From Campylobacteraceae bacterium (GTDB lineage Bacteria; Campylobacterota; Campylobacteria; Campylobacterales; Arcobacteraceae): DNA of 64,000 nt. Made by a program: the position numbers and the translations under genes. A model generated the notes under the pieces. It worked only from the letters and a program-made list of their open reading frames with translations, did not search any database and was not told the origin of the DNA. Below, piece after piece: positions 49,235 to 59,863 of this stretch; the stretch's first letter is position 1, and each line of letters begins with the position of its first letter. The stretch is taken from contig JABXII010000018.1 of NCBI GenBank assembly GCA_013373175.1, positions 1 to 64,000 of the forward strand, read 5' to 3'.

Positions 49235-50046
49235 TGTATCTGCTTTGTTTCTAAATTATTTAAAATACTATCTTCATTATTCCTAATCTTTTTTAACTCT
49301 TGAAAATATCCATGACCTAAATAGATAATATAAAATACTGCTGTAAATAGCGTGATAAAAGGCACCATTGATAAGATATATAAAAAAACAGTTCTAGCCC
49401 TAAATGAGTTTGCTTTTTTTGCATGAATTACTGCATACTCTTCTTTTGTAAGAATAGTTGATGCAATATCATAGTTTAAAAGCTTATGGAAAAAATAGTA
49501 TAAAGGTAAATTAAAAGCAATTATATTTATAAAAGGAATAAAATATAAAGGCATTAATACAAAAAACATTATTACCATGATAAGTCCGCTTCTAAATAAA
49601 ACCCATAGAGGACTTAAAATATTTCCAAAGCCATTTGTTTTTATCTCTTTATAGTGTTTCTTTTGAAGGTTTTCTAAAATAAAAGGTGTTAAAAAACCTA
49701 TAATAATAAGTGTAGTAAACACTGAAAACATCATTACAAATAGTGTTCCAATAGTATAAAATAAAAATCCAACTAACCAAGAAGTTACTGAGTATTGAAA
49801 TAAAAATGCAATAACTGCAGTTGCCCAAATATAATAAAATGGAGCATTTGGGTCAACTGCTATATCTTGACCATTTTGTGTTGTTTCTATATAAATTTGT
49901 AATGAATCAAAACCATAATCAGCAGCACTATAAAAAGCTATTAGTAAAACTATCATTGTAATGATAAGTGGTAAAAAAGCTATTTTAAGCATTGGTTTTG
50001 TAAAAAAATCCCTAACACTTAAAGCTATCATTTGTCCTTCTAACAT
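49228..50046 (-). CDS. EI24/CysZ-like membrane protein
   Basis: Multi-TM, EI24-domain-like. Confidence 0.75.
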   Translation of the reverse strand: MLEGQMIALSVRDFFTKPMLKIAFLPLIITMIVLLIAFYSAADYGFDSLQIYIETTQNGQDIAVDPNAPFYYIWATAVIAFLFQYSVTSWLVGFLFYTIGTLFVMMFSVFTTLIIIGFLTPFILENLQKKHYKEIKTNGFGNILSPLWVLFRSGLIMVIMFFVLMPLYFIPFINIIAFNLPLYYFFHKLLNYDIASTILTKEEYAVIHAKKANSFRARTVFLYILSMVPFITLFTAVFYIIYLGHGYFQELKKIRNNEDSILNNLETKQIQD

Positions 50047-50055
50047 TTAAAACCT

Positions 50056-50940
50056 TTATTTATTAAATCTTGTTCTATATTCACATTTTTGACAAAGCTC
50101 TTCTATTACTTTGCCACTTTTAAAACCTTGTCTTATATCTTGAACTCTTTTAGAAGCTAAAATCTCTTTAATAGAAGAGTTATTAATATCTCCTAAGTTT
50201 ATAACTGCATCTTTATCTAAGCAACATGGAGCTACTTTCCCTGAACTTAAAATTGCAAAGTGAGAGTCTAAGCCATAGCAAGTTCCTTCTTTAGAAACAA
50301 ACTCATTATCCAAACTTGGCCAATTGAAGTATTCATCAAAGTTTATAAAAACCATTCTATCTAGTTTTATATTTTTTGGTTTCTCTTTATAAATTGCATC
50401 TAAATTCAAGTTTACATCAAAATGCTTTTCTAGATAATTAAAAACTTTGCTATTAAAATCTTTAGCACTTTTACTATCATCTAAATTCCAAATTCTAAAG
50501 TTGATAAAAAAGTGTTGCTTTTTTTCAATTGCATACTTTGTAAACTCAACTATTGGATTAAGATACTCTTCTAAAGACTTTTTGTGAGAGTTTGCATTAT
50601 ATGAGTTTATAGAGAAGTTTATTTGTCTTATTGCCTTGTGCATTAATGTTTCATGGAAACTTTGATTTATATTGTTTGCAGTAGTTACTATATTTACTTT
50701 TAGTTCATGTTTTAAACTTATAGCTAAATATTCATTTAGATTTTTCAAAACTAAAGGATCACCAACTACATGATAAGCTAGCTCATTAGTTACTTCTTTT
50801 AATTGCTTGTTTAACTCATCAAACTTTGAAAGCTTCATGGTCTCATTTGGCTGAAGCTTAGGAGGGCAGAAACTACATTTTAGGTTACATACATTAGTTA
50901 CTTCTACATGTACTTTTTTGAACTTTGCTATAACTATTAC
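50056..50940 (-). CDS. Radical SAM/SPASM protein; start codon unclear
   Basis: SPASM cysteines GTCYGL..CCLDKD..LCQKCEYR; CNLKCSFC motif lies upstream of the only ATG (50838) in the same open frame. Confidence 0.75.
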   Translation of the reverse strand, partial: VIVIAKFKKVHVEVTNVCNLKCSFCPPKLQPNETMKLSKFDELNKQLKEVTNELAYHVVGDPLVLKNLNEYLAISLKHELKVNIVTTANNINQSFHETLMHKAIRQINFSINSYNANSHKKSLEEYLNPIVEFTKYAIEKKQHFFINFRIWNLDDSKSAKDFNSKVFNYLEKHFDVNLNLDAIYKEKPKNIKLDRMVFINFDEYFNWPSLDNEFVSKEGTCYGLDSHFAILSSGKVAPCCLDKDAVINLGDINNSSIKEILASKRVQDIRQGFKSGKVIEELCQKCEYRTRFNK

Positions 50941-51504
50941 CTACTTTAAAAGATATGGCAAGTCTTCTTTTAAAGACTGTAATAAGTCTTCATTTAAAAA
51001 GAACCTTGCAAATTCAAAATCTCTATTTTTATAAGCATACGCACAAATATATCTATTTCTTTTTAGTAATTCTATTGTTTGTTCTAAGCTAGATTGTAAC
51101 TGTTTGTTTTCTTGATAATAAGTATAAATAGCTTTTAAGGGTTCTTCCATATTTGAATCTTTTAAAAACACAACATTGTCTTCTAAAAAGTCAATTACAT
51201 TTTCATCATTTGATTTAATATTTAAAAAGGCTAATTTAATATCTTCCATTCTTAAATCAAATTTATATCCTAAAAGAAGTATCTCTTTTACATTATTTAG
51301 ATTATTTTGTTGGAAATAGTATTGTAGTAAAAGTTTTAAATAATGATCTTTTACATCATCTTCAAAACCATCTATATATTCTAATACATACTCTACATCA
51401 TCAATCTTATTATTTTCTAAAAGTGCCTTATGAATAATTCCTATTTCACCTAATATTTCATGTAATCTATCGTTCATTTTTATTACCTTATCTGTTTTGT
51501 ACAA
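50941..51504 (-). CDS. Hypothetical helical protein
   Basis: 187 aa, overlaps upstream kinase gene. Confidence 0.7.
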   Translation of the reverse strand: MYKTDKVIKMNDRLHEILGEIGIIHKALLENNKIDDVEYVLEYIDGFEDDVKDHYLKLLLQYYFQQNNLNNVKEILLLGYKFDLRMEDIKLAFLNIKSNDENVIDFLEDNVVFLKDSNMEEPLKAIYTYYQENKQLQSSLEQTIELLKRNRYICAYAYKNRDFEFARFFLNEDLLQSLKEDLPYLLK

Positions 51505-53068
51505 AAGGAAGTTTTATCTCAAAACATGCACCTAAATATACAGAGCTATTATACTCAACATTTTCATTTGTAACACTTATTTTTCCATTCATATGTTTAA
51601 CAATATTTTCTGACATATAAAGACCAATTCCCGTACCTTGAGAATTATGTTTTGTAGTAAAATATGGTTCAAATATTCTGTCTAAGATAAACTTATCTAT
51701 TCCACCAGCATTATCTTTTACTCTAATATACAAATAATCTTCATCAGAAGAAGTCTCTATAATAATAAACTTCTTACCCTCTTTCTTGATTAATTCATCT
51801 TTTGCATTTGTAATAATATTTAATAAAACTTGTAATAACTCATTTTCATAAGTAAAAAGTTCCATATCATCGATACTAGTAATAAATTCAATGTGTTCTT
51901 TTGTATATCTAGCTTTTGATAGTTTAATTGAAGTTTTAATTACACTTTTTAGATGGAATCTATTTTTTTGTTTATTTGGTTTAAAGAAGTTTCTAAAATC
52001 ATCTATAGTTTTTGATAGATATTGAACTTGCTCATTTATATCATTTAAACCTGCATCTAAAAGGTCTTTATTTAATAAGTCTTGGTCATTTTGTAAAATC
52101 ATTCCTGTTGATAGAACAGATACAGCAGAAAGTGGTTGTCTCCATTGGTGAGCTATATTTTCAAGCATTTCACCCATGGCTGCCATTTTTGACTGTCTTT
52201 TCATAATTGTTTCATAGTCTAGTAAGTCTTTTTTAACTTTACTAATCTCTTTTTCCAGTGTTTTATTATAGTTTTTAAGTTTTAAATTTAAGTCTTCTCT
52301 TTTTCCATCTATTTCAAGTCTTTCTGAAATATCTCTTGAAATAGCAGTTACAAAAAATTTACCTTGATACTCTTTTAAATGAAGTGAGGTCTCTATAGGA
52401 ATATCTTTACCAGACTTAGAAGTATATACACCAAAAGAAGTTAGAGCATGCTCATGTTTTATTTTTTCTAAGATTTCTACAGTAGGCATACTATCAGGAC
52501 TTTCCATTGGCTTTCTAATCTTAGATATTTCCATTTTCTTTAGTTCTGCTAAAGTATATCCCAATTGGTCACAGGCAGTTTCATTTGCAAACTCAATTAT
52601 CTGTGTTTCATGGTCAACAACAAAAATCATATCTTTTGAAGAGTTAATTAGATCAAAGTATAAATTTATCTCTTCTGTTCTTCTAATTCTACTTGTAATA
52701 TCTCTTGCATATGAAAAGAGACATTCTTTCCCATCTATTTCTGTAAACGTTGAAAGAACTTCTACTGGGAAATGTCTTCCATCTTTTCTTTTATGATATG
52801 TTTCTAAGGTATTAGCTTGTCCAGTAGATTTTTTTTTAGCAAATATTTCTAAAGCATCTAAATATTTTTCTTTAGTATTTACATTTGCATCAATATCCCA
52901 TACATGAAGTTTTGTAATCTCTTCTTTAGTATAGCCTAAAGTTTCAAGGGCATTATTATTGGCAAATAATACCTCACCTTCTTTGTTTAAAAGGTATATT
53001 GCTTGATTAGATAAAGAGAATGAAGCTTCAAGTATAGAATTTAAGTTATTATTTACAAATTCATTCAT
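51488..53068 (-). CDS. Double-PAS sensor histidine kinase
   Basis: Two PAS regions, IAHQWRQPLSAVSVL, GTGIGLYMSENIV. Confidence 0.93.
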   Translation of the reverse strand: MNEFVNNNLNSILEASFSLSNQAIYLLNKEGEVLFANNNALETLGYTKEEITKLHVWDIDANVNTKEKYLDALEIFAKKKSTGQANTLETYHKRKDGRHFPVEVLSTFTEIDGKECLFSYARDITSRIRRTEEINLYFDLINSSKDMIFVVDHETQIIEFANETACDQLGYTLAELKKMEISKIRKPMESPDSMPTVEILEKIKHEHALTSFGVYTSKSGKDIPIETSLHLKEYQGKFFVTAISRDISERLEIDGKREDLNLKLKNYNKTLEKEISKVKKDLLDYETIMKRQSKMAAMGEMLENIAHQWRQPLSAVSVLSTGMILQNDQDLLNKDLLDAGLNDINEQVQYLSKTIDDFRNFFKPNKQKNRFHLKSVIKTSIKLSKARYTKEHIEFITSIDDMELFTYENELLQVLLNIITNAKDELIKKEGKKFIIIETSSDEDYLYIRVKDNAGGIDKFILDRIFEPYFTTKHNSQGTGIGLYMSENIVKHMNGKISVTNENVEYNSSVYLGACFEIKLPFVQNR

Positions 53069-53134
53069 TTATTAAGTCTTTATAGTTTTTCGTAATTCTA
53101 TTGAAGTTTTGATTAATATGTAGTTAAAATTAAG

Positions 53135-53211
53135 TGGAGCGGGAGACGAGACTCGAACTCGCGACAATCTGCTTGGAAGGCAGAGGCTCTAGCCAACTGA
53201 GCTACTCCCGC
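53135..53211 (-). tRNA. tRNA-Gly (TCC)
   Basis: Reverse complement GCGGGAGTAGCTCAGTTGGC...CTTCCAA...GTTCGAGTCTCGTCTCCCGCTCCA. Confidence 0.95.
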
Positions 53212-53256
53212 AATGGGTGAAATTTTACCAAAAATTTCTTAAAAATAAATAAAAAG

Positions 53257-53333
53257 TGGAGCGGGAGACGAGACTCGAACTCGCGACAATCTGCTTGGAA
53301 GGCAGAGGCTCTAGCCAACTGAGCTACTCCCGC
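53257..53333 (-). tRNA. tRNA-Gly (TCC), identical second copy
   Basis: 77 nt identical to 53135-53211. Confidence 0.95.
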
Positions 53334-53347
53334 ATATTATTATAAAG

Positions 53348-53424
53348 TGGTGGGTTCTCGGAGATTCGAACTCCGGACCACTCGGTTATGAGCCGAGTGC
53401 TCTGACCAACTGAGCTAAGAACCC
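53348..53424 (-). tRNA. tRNA with CAT anticodon (elongator Met, or Ile2)
   Basis: GGGTTCTTAGCTCAGTTGGTCAGAGCACTCGGCTCATAACCGAG...ACCCACCA. Confidence 0.93.
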
Positions 53425-53450
53425 AACCACACTAATAACACCATAATTAG

Positions 53451-53540
53451 TGGCGGACAAGGAGAGATTCGAACTCTCGGTCCCCGTAAAGAGACGCACC
53501 CTTAGCAGGGGTGTGGTTTCAGCCACTCACCCACTTGTCC
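53451..53540 (-). tRNA. tRNA-Ser (GCT)
   Basis: GGACAAGTGGGTGAGTGGCTGAAACCACACCCCTGCTAAGG... with long variable arm and GCCA end. Confidence 0.94.
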
Positions 53541-53597
53541 AACGAATTAGGAATGAGATTTTAATGAATATGTACTTAAAAACATCTTAATTTTAGG

Positions 53598-54293
53598 CTA
53601 AATGTTCTTTAAAATATTATTAACTACTTCTTTTGGGTTTTCAGATTTATAAATTGGTCTTCCAACTACAATAAAATCAACTAAGTTTTCTTTTGAAAAA
53701 GCAATATCAGCAACTCTTTTTTGATCCCCAGATTCTTCACCAAAAGGTCTAATTCCAGGACATAAAGTAATAAACTCATCTGAAGTATTCTTTTTAATAT
53801 CTAAACTCTCAAAAGCAGAACAAACAACACCATCAACACCAGATTCATAAGTATCTACTGCTAGTTTAGTGGCTTTGCTTGAAATGTCTTCATTATACAC
53901 TGCTTTAAACTCATCATTATCAAAAGAAGTAAGAGCAGTTACAGCTATAACTAGAGGTTTATTTGGAACATCTTTAATTCTTTCCATAACTTCACTCATA
54001 GCTCTTTTCCCTGCACTTGCATGTACATTAAACATATCTACAAGTCCAAAAGAAGCAATCTCTTCAGCCGCATCAGCCATAGTGTTAGGAATATCATAAA
54101 GTTTTAAATCTAAAAAAATTTTAAAGTTAGGATTGATTGCTTTTAACTCTTCTAAAAATGTTTTTCCATCTCTAATAAAGCTTCTTAAACCAACCTTTAA
54201 CCAAACATCATCGTCTTTGATTTGTTCAACAAGTGCAAGGTTTTCTTTTGCACTTGGTAAATCAAGAGAAATACATAATTTCATATCTCTCAT
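53598..54293 (-). CDS. pyrF: Orotidine 5'-phosphate decarboxylase
   Basis: [21 protein letters not shown]. Confidence 0.95.
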   Translation of the reverse strand: MRDMKLCISLDLPSAKENLALVEQIKDDDVWLKVGLRSFIRDGKTFLEELKAINPNFKIFLDLKLYDIPNTMADAAEEIASFGLVDMFNVHASAGKRAMSEVMERIKDVPNKPLVIAVTALTSFDNDEFKAVYNEDISSKATKLAVDTYESGVDGVVCSAFESLDIKKNTSDEFITLCPGIRPFGEESGDQKRVADIAFSKENLVDFIVVGRPIYKSENPKEVVNNILKNI

Positions 54294-54692
54294 TTATGAT
54301 GCCTTATTTACTTTATCTAATACTCCATTTATAAACTTTGGAGCACCATCAGAAGCTAACTTTTTAGATAATTCAATTGCTTCATTAATAACAATTGCTT
54401 TATCTAAACCTTTAAATTTAATTTCATAAATAGCAAGTCTTAAAATAGATTTTTCAACACTTCCAATATCTTTGATTCCACCTTGTTTTAAGTGTGAAAC
54501 AATCTCTTCACTAATATCTTCAATATTATCTATTACACCATTAAATAAATCTAGTGCAAAATCTTTTTGTTTGTTTCTAATTTTTTTATCTTCTAAAATT
54601 TCATCAATAAAAGTTACAATACCTTCATTTCCAAGGTCATAAGCATAAAGTAAACCTATTACTGACTCTCTCGCTTGTGTTCTAGTTGCCAA
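54294..54692 (-). CDS. nusB: Transcription antitermination factor NusB
   Basis: ATRTQARESVIGLLYAYDLG; NusB family, next to ribH. Confidence 0.93.
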   Translation of the reverse strand: MATRTQARESVIGLLYAYDLGNEGIVTFIDEILEDKKIRNKQKDFALDLFNGVIDNIEDISEEIVSHLKQGGIKDIGSVEKSILRLAIYEIKFKGLDKAIVINEAIELSKKLASDGAPKFINGVLDKVNKAS

Positions 54693-54693
54693 A

Positions 54694-55164
54694 TTATTTC
54701 CCCATCTCTGAATAAAGGTCTAACATCTCAATAATTGTAATCATTGCCTCTGCACCTTTGTTTCCAACTTTTGAACCAGCTCTTTCAATAGCTTGCTCAA
54801 TTGTGTCAGTTGTTAAAACACCATTTGATACAGCTTTACCATATTTTAAAGCAACTGTTGCAATACCTTTAGTTGCTTCTGCTGAGATATAATCAAAGTG
54901 TGGAGTTGCTCCTCTAATTACAGCACCAACACAACAAACTGCATCATATTTTCCTGTTGCTAAAGCTTTTTCTAGTGCAAATGGAATTTCAAAAGCACCA
55001 GGAACTAGAATTAAATCTAAGTTCTCTTCATTTCCACCGTGTCTTATGAATGCATCTTTTGCACCTTCAACTAATCTATCTGTAATAATATGATTAAATC
55101 TTCCATTGATAATAGCAACTTTTTCGTCACCATTTAATCTCATTTTTCCTTCAATAATCTTCAT
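54694..55164 (-). CDS. ribH: 6,7-dimethyl-8-ribityllumazine synthase
   Basis: [25 protein letters not shown]. Confidence 0.96.
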   Translation of the reverse strand: MKIIEGKMRLNGDEKVAIINGRFNHIITDRLVEGAKDAFIRHGGNEENLDLILVPGAFEIPFALEKALATGKYDAVCCVGAVIRGATPHFDYISAEATKGIATVALKYGKAVSNGVLTTDTIEQAIERAGSKVGNKGAEAMITIIEMLDLYSEMGK

Positions 55165-55215
55165 AAAATTTCTCCAAATTTTTTCTAATATTTAGCCATT
55201 ATATCTAAAAAAATA

Positions 55216-56016
55216 TTAAAGGCTTTGAAGCGCTTCTTTAATGGCAAATATCTCATCAATTGTTTTATATAACTTATCTACTTGTAGCATATTTGGACCA
55301 TCACTTTTAGCTTGCTTTGGATCAGTATGTGTTTCAAAGAAGAAACCATCAACCCCAACACTTGCTGCTGCTCTTGCCATATAAGGAACATATTCAGAGT
55401 TACCACCTGTTGTTCCACCAGTACTTGGTATTTGAACAGAGTGAGTTGCATCAAAGATAACAGGAGCATACTCTCTCATAAGAATTAAGTTTCTCATATC
55501 CACAACTAAAGCACCATATCCAAAAGTATTTCCTCTTTCACAAAGCCAAATACCATTTTCAGAAGAATTAATATAAGAAACCTCATCAACACCTCTTGTT
55601 TGAAGTACTTTTTCAACTGGATGTTTCATAGCATCTGCTGCTAAAAACTGTCCTTTTTTGATATTTATTTTACAGTTAGTTTTTGCAGCTTCTACAAGTA
55701 AATCTGTTTGTCTACATAAAAATGCAGGAATTTGTAAAATATCTAAAACCTCACTTGCAGGTTTAGCTTGATATGACTCATGAATATCACTCACAAGTTT
55801 ATAACCAAACTGTTCTTTTATCTCTTGAAATAGTTTTAATCCCTCTTCTAAACCTGGTCCTCTATATGAGTTAAGACTTGTTCTATTTGCCTTGTCAAAA
55901 GAAGCTTTAAAGTAAAAATCTACTCTTTTATCTTCACTTAATGGCTTTAGTTTTTCAGCAATTCTAAATACTGTATCTCTGTCTTCTAAAACACATGGTC
56001 CTGTTAGTATTGTCAT
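55216..56016 (-). CDS. kdsA: 3-deoxy-8-phosphooctulonate synthase
   Basis: FKASFDKANRTS; THSVQIPS. Confidence 0.95.
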   Translation of the reverse strand: MTILTGPCVLEDRDTVFRIAEKLKPLSEDKRVDFYFKASFDKANRTSLNSYRGPGLEEGLKLFQEIKEQFGYKLVSDIHESYQAKPASEVLDILQIPAFLCRQTDLLVEAAKTNCKINIKKGQFLAADAMKHPVEKVLQTRGVDEVSYINSSENGIWLCERGNTFGYGALVVDMRNLILMREYAPVIFDATHSVQIPSTGGTTGGNSEYVPYMARAAASVGVDGFFFETHTDPKQAKSDGPNMLQVDKLYKTIDEIFAIKEALQSL

Positions 56017-56017
56017 A

Positions 56018-57703
56018 TTAATCCTTTTTAAAAATCGTACTTTTTTCTTTTCCTGTTAAGGCATAATGAAATTCATATATATTTTGGCAAATATACTCTA
56101 TATCACTTTGGGCATTTTCATCACAAGCAAATAATATAGAATCATTCTTTTCTACTTTTTCATCAAGTGATGGTAATAATATATACTCATCATTTCTATG
56201 AAGTAACAGTGGTATTATATTATTTTCTTTATCTCTATTGTATAAAGACCTTGTAAATAGTCTTAAAGTTATCTCTTCTTTTTTTTCTATTGCATCATAA
56301 ATCATAGGTGTATTTTTCTTATTTATTGATATCTCTTTTAATAAAGGAAATTCATTGATTTTTGAACTTAAATTCTTTACTAATGTTGATGCCCACCTAT
56401 CATCCTTTTTGCACATAAGTCTAATAAACTTATCTGAAAGAGGATTTATTAATGCATTTGTTGTTTTATTAATTAAAATTCTTGAGGGCATAAAGATATG
56501 GTCAATTTTTGCACTTTTAAAAATAGAAAAATCATCCATCTCGTTTTCTCTTGCAATTGTCATAATTTTTGGATTTAGTTTTTTTGCAGTTGCAAGAACT
56601 GAAAGGTTTGTAGTATCATTATTTGTTGCTGAAATAATTGCAACTGCTTCTTCTATTCCTACTTCTTGTAACAAGTCCTTATCGTCTGCATTTCCATAAG
56701 TAATATGCATGAACTTATCATTTGCAAAATTAGTACCTTTTCCTTTGTCTATCTCCACAAATTCTGCTTCTATATCATAATATTTCAGTTTGTCATAGAT
56801 ATGTTGCCCCATTCTTCCATATCCACAAATAATATATTTACCCTTAGGAAAAAGAGGAAGACTAGCATTTAAATCTTCCATTCTATATATCCATTTTTCA
56901 AGCTTTAAAAGATTTGGTGCAGCTAAAGCCATTGATATTTCACTTGAAATTATTGAAAAAGGATTTGCAACAATTTCTACATCTAAATCTTTTAGATTGT
57001 CAGAGTGGTTATTTGTAGTAGACTTTACAACTAGTTTGACATGGGGATTTAATAATTTAGAAGTAAGGGCTATTCTTAAATTTAAGGAGTCATCTTCAAA
57101 TAAAGATACTAAACCTCTACAATATTTGCTTTTTATTCCTGCATGTTCTATTGCCCAAGCAGAGTGTGCATCTGCAACCATTACAGGAACAGTAGGAGTA
57201 AAGTTTTCTAAAATAGCTTCATTTGCTTTTACTTCATCTTTTTCAATAATAACAGCTCTTAAACCTTGTTCTATTGCTCTATTTACAATTTCACAGGTAA
57301 TTTGATTATATCCTAGGATAATAATAAATTTATCTTTTATTCCCTTTACTTGCCTTTTAAACCTTGTTCTTTTTATTTCTCTAATAAATAGTTTATCTTG
57401 AAATAAAGATACTAAAGTACCAATTGCATAGAACCAACCTAAAACAGTGATATAAATAGACATACTTGCCCAAATTCTTTGGGCATATGTAAAGTCAAAG
57501 GGAGTTTCACCAAAACCAATAGTAGTAGCTGTATAAGTTACAAAATAAAAAGCGTCAAAAATAGTCAGTTGATAAGGGTTTCCATTATTATCAACCCCAT
57601 CAATTATAAGGAAACCTACAATAGCTATTGTGTAAGTAATAATTAAAACGAGAAATGGTTTTCTCATCCTTTGTAAGACTATAAATAGTGAACTATTTTT
57701 CAA
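56018..57703 (-). CDS. Potassium channel protein with tandem TrkA-N/TrkA-C (RCK) domains
   Basis: TATTIGFGE filter-like sequence; IILGYNQITCEIVNRA and YIICGYGRMGQHIYDKL. Confidence 0.88.
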   Translation of the reverse strand: MKNSSLFIVLQRMRKPFLVLIITYTIAIVGFLIIDGVDNNGNPYQLTIFDAFYFVTYTATTIGFGETPFDFTYAQRIWASMSIYITVLGWFYAIGTLVSLFQDKLFIREIKRTRFKRQVKGIKDKFIIILGYNQITCEIVNRAIEQGLRAVIIEKDEVKANEAILENFTPTVPVMVADAHSAWAIEHAGIKSKYCRGLVSLFEDDSLNLRIALTSKLLNPHVKLVVKSTTNNHSDNLKDLDVEIVANPFSIISSEISMALAAPNLLKLEKWIYRMEDLNASLPLFPKGKYIICGYGRMGQHIYDKLKYYDIEAEFVEIDKGKGTNFANDKFMHITYGNADDKDLLQEVGIEEAVAIISATNNDTTNLSVLATAKKLNPKIMTIARENEMDDFSIFKSAKIDHIFMPSRILINKTTNALINPLSDKFIRLMCKKDDRWASTLVKNLSSKINEFPLLKEISINKKNTPMIYDAIEKKEEITLRLFTRSLYNRDKENNIIPLLLHRNDEYILLPSLDEKVEKNDSILFACDENAQSDIEYICQNIYEFHYALTGKEKSTIFKKD

Positions 57704-57746
57704 AACTACTCTTTACTTTTATTTATATTTTCTACAAAAATAGAAA

Positions 57747-58124
57747 CTATCTTTTTGACTTTAATGTATCGCCAATATAAAGTGCTACAGAAACAAAGTT
57801 TGCTAATAATGCTCCACCTGAAAGTGAAATAATTACACTTGTAACTTCTTGATTAATAGTATAAGCATAAGCTGCTACTGCCCAAACTGTTGCTGCTACT
57901 ATAAGTTGTATATCTGCAACTAATGATGTTGCTAAAAGAACAGAACCCATTTGAGTTTTGTCCCCAAGCTTTAGTGTAGTAGCAATTAAATTTACAATAA
58001 TTGCTGCCATAAGCTCATATTTACTGTGAGATACTAAAGAATCCATATCTCCATAAAAGAAACCAAAGTTTAAAGTCATTGCTAAAATAATAAAAAAGCC
58101 AGAAACAACTTTATCTAGATTCAT
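57747..58124 (-). CDS. Small four-TM membrane protein, DUF6394-like
   Basis: Start assigned at MNLDK with ggagg upstream. Confidence 0.65.
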   Translation of the reverse strand: MNLDKVVSGFFIILAMTLNFGFFYGDMDSLVSHSKYELMAAIIVNLIATTLKLGDKTQMGSVLLATSLVADIQLIVAATVWAVAAYAYTINQEVTSVIISLSGGALLANFVSVALYIGDTLKSKR

Positions 58125-59862
58125 GATATTCATCCTCCGTATCTTTTCCAATATCTAATATTCTACCAAATACATCGTCAATATTATCATGTACTTTAGA
58201 GTTTCTATCTAAGAACATAATTTTATGTTTATTTAGTTGATTAATATTTTTTAATCCCATAACAGCAAGTAAGCCTCTAACACTTTTTAATAAGTTTTTG
58301 TGATAATCTCTTACTTTTTTGGCTTGTTTATGCACAAAGTATTTTTTTCTTTTTTCTTTATTTTGAGTAGCAAGTCCTACAGGACAATCATGACCTGTTG
58401 TTCCAGAACAGTATCTTGCTCTAATACATCCTGCACTCATCATAAATCCTCTTGCAATCTGAACAAAATCAGCACCAATTGCCATAATTACAATAATATC
58501 ATCAGGAGTTAAAAGTTTTCCACTAGCTACTAGTTTTACATGCTTTCTTACTCCATAATCTTCTAATACTTTATTTACTAAATAAATAGAATCTCTAATA
58601 TTAAGCCCTATTCTTTCCATCATTTCAATAGGAGCAGTAGCACTTCCTCCACTTCCTCCATCAATTGAAATAAAGTCAGGATAAGCAGTATTTCCTTCTT
58701 CTATTCTTTTTTTCATTTCTTTTGCATAAGGAACAATATTTTCATAATCAGAGATAACTATCTTAATTCCAACTGGCTTATCTGATAATTCTTGCATTTG
58801 ACCTATAAAATCAAAAAGTTCTTCAACACTATTTGCAAAAGGGAATCTGTTTGGAGAGAATAAATCTTTGTGTGCTTCAACATTTCTATAATAAGCAATT
58901 GCAGGACTAACCTTTTCGCCTATTAGTTTTCCACCAGTTTGTTTTGCACCTTGAGCTATTTTAATTTCAGTCATTCTACAGAATCTCATAACTTTTTGAT
59001 ATCTCTCTGGGTCAAACTTACCATCTTTTGTTCTAACAGAATAAAGACCAGAACTTACTTGTAAAATAATATCAGGCATATCTTCTGGAACATCTTCAGG
59101 GAAAACATCTAAAGGAGCTTCCCAATTTGGTCTATGAAAAACTTGAGTTCTTGCATCAAAAACATAAGTTTCTGCTTCTTTGTTATCTTTAAAAACTAAC
59201 TTTCTATAAGCATCTGCTGCTAAAGCTCCATTGAAAAGTTTTAAAACTACATCTTTCATTTTCTTTTGGAAAACAGTACCATTTACAATTTCCATATATT
59301 TTTCATCATAATTTTGATGAGTTACAAAAAAGTTAGAAGTAAGTCCACCCTCACCTGAGTTAATTGGGAAATCTCCCATAAAAGCACCTCTTACAAAAGC
59401 TCTTGTTCCTTCAGGAGAAATAGAACCATCACTCATAGCTGATCTTGCGATAATAGATTTTGCTGTAAAAGGTTTTTTTCTCTTACTACCAAAGGTTACA
59501 GAAAATTCTGTATCAACTTCATCTTCATTTAAAACAATTGTTGCATGTCTTAGCATGAACTTTGGTTTTGGTAAAGGTTGTGCAGGAGAAAAAGAACCAT
59601 AATTAGGTAAATCCCTTGAAGCTTTGTAAACCCAGTCTAATTTATCTTTTGACTCATAAAACTTTTCATCACCAAAATATTGTCTAAAAGGCTCTCTCGC
59701 CTCTTCTAAAACATATCTTAATCTACCAATGATTGGGTAGTTAACTAACAGTTGATGATCTCTTTGTACATATTTGTCATGTACATACCAAGCTAAAATA
59801 ATAACCAAGATAACTAGAATTATGATTTCTATATATAGAAAAAATTCAGTTAGTAAATCCAT
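58111..59862 (-). CDS. FMN-binding glutamate-synthase-like (GltB domain) membrane-anchored protein
   Basis: GGLTSNFFV, SIDGGSGGSATAPIEMMERIGLN, CIRARYCSGTTGHDCPVGLATQ. Confidence 0.9.
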   Translation of the reverse strand: MDLLTEFFLYIEIIILVILVIILAWYVHDKYVQRDHQLLVNYPIIGRLRYVLEEAREPFRQYFGDEKFYESKDKLDWVYKASRDLPNYGSFSPAQPLPKPKFMLRHATIVLNEDEVDTEFSVTFGSKRKKPFTAKSIIARSAMSDGSISPEGTRAFVRGAFMGDFPINSGEGGLTSNFFVTHQNYDEKYMEIVNGTVFQKKMKDVVLKLFNGALAADAYRKLVFKDNKEAETYVFDARTQVFHRPNWEAPLDVFPEDVPEDMPDIILQVSSGLYSVRTKDGKFDPERYQKVMRFCRMTEIKIAQGAKQTGGKLIGEKVSPAIAYYRNVEAHKDLFSPNRFPFANSVEELFDFIGQMQELSDKPVGIKIVISDYENIVPYAKEMKKRIEEGNTAYPDFISIDGGSGGSATAPIEMMERIGLNIRDSIYLVNKVLEDYGVRKHVKLVASGKLLTPDDIIVIMAIGADFVQIARGFMMSAGCIRARYCSGTTGHDCPVGLATQNKEKRKKYFVHKQAKKVRDYHKNLLKSVRGLLAVMGLKNINQLNKHKIMFLDRNSKVHDNIDDVFGRILDIGKDTEDEYHESR

Positions 59863-59863
59863 A

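Noticed and set aside
53135-53540. tRNA cluster as an island attachment site
   Set aside because: Both flanks are housekeeping or signalling genes, with no integrase or tRNA-fragment repeat seen.
58125-58151. Upstream start for the DUF6394-like gene
   Set aside because: The ggagg RBS precedes MNLDK at 58124; the earlier ATGs overlap the FMN-protein gene more and lack a good RBS.
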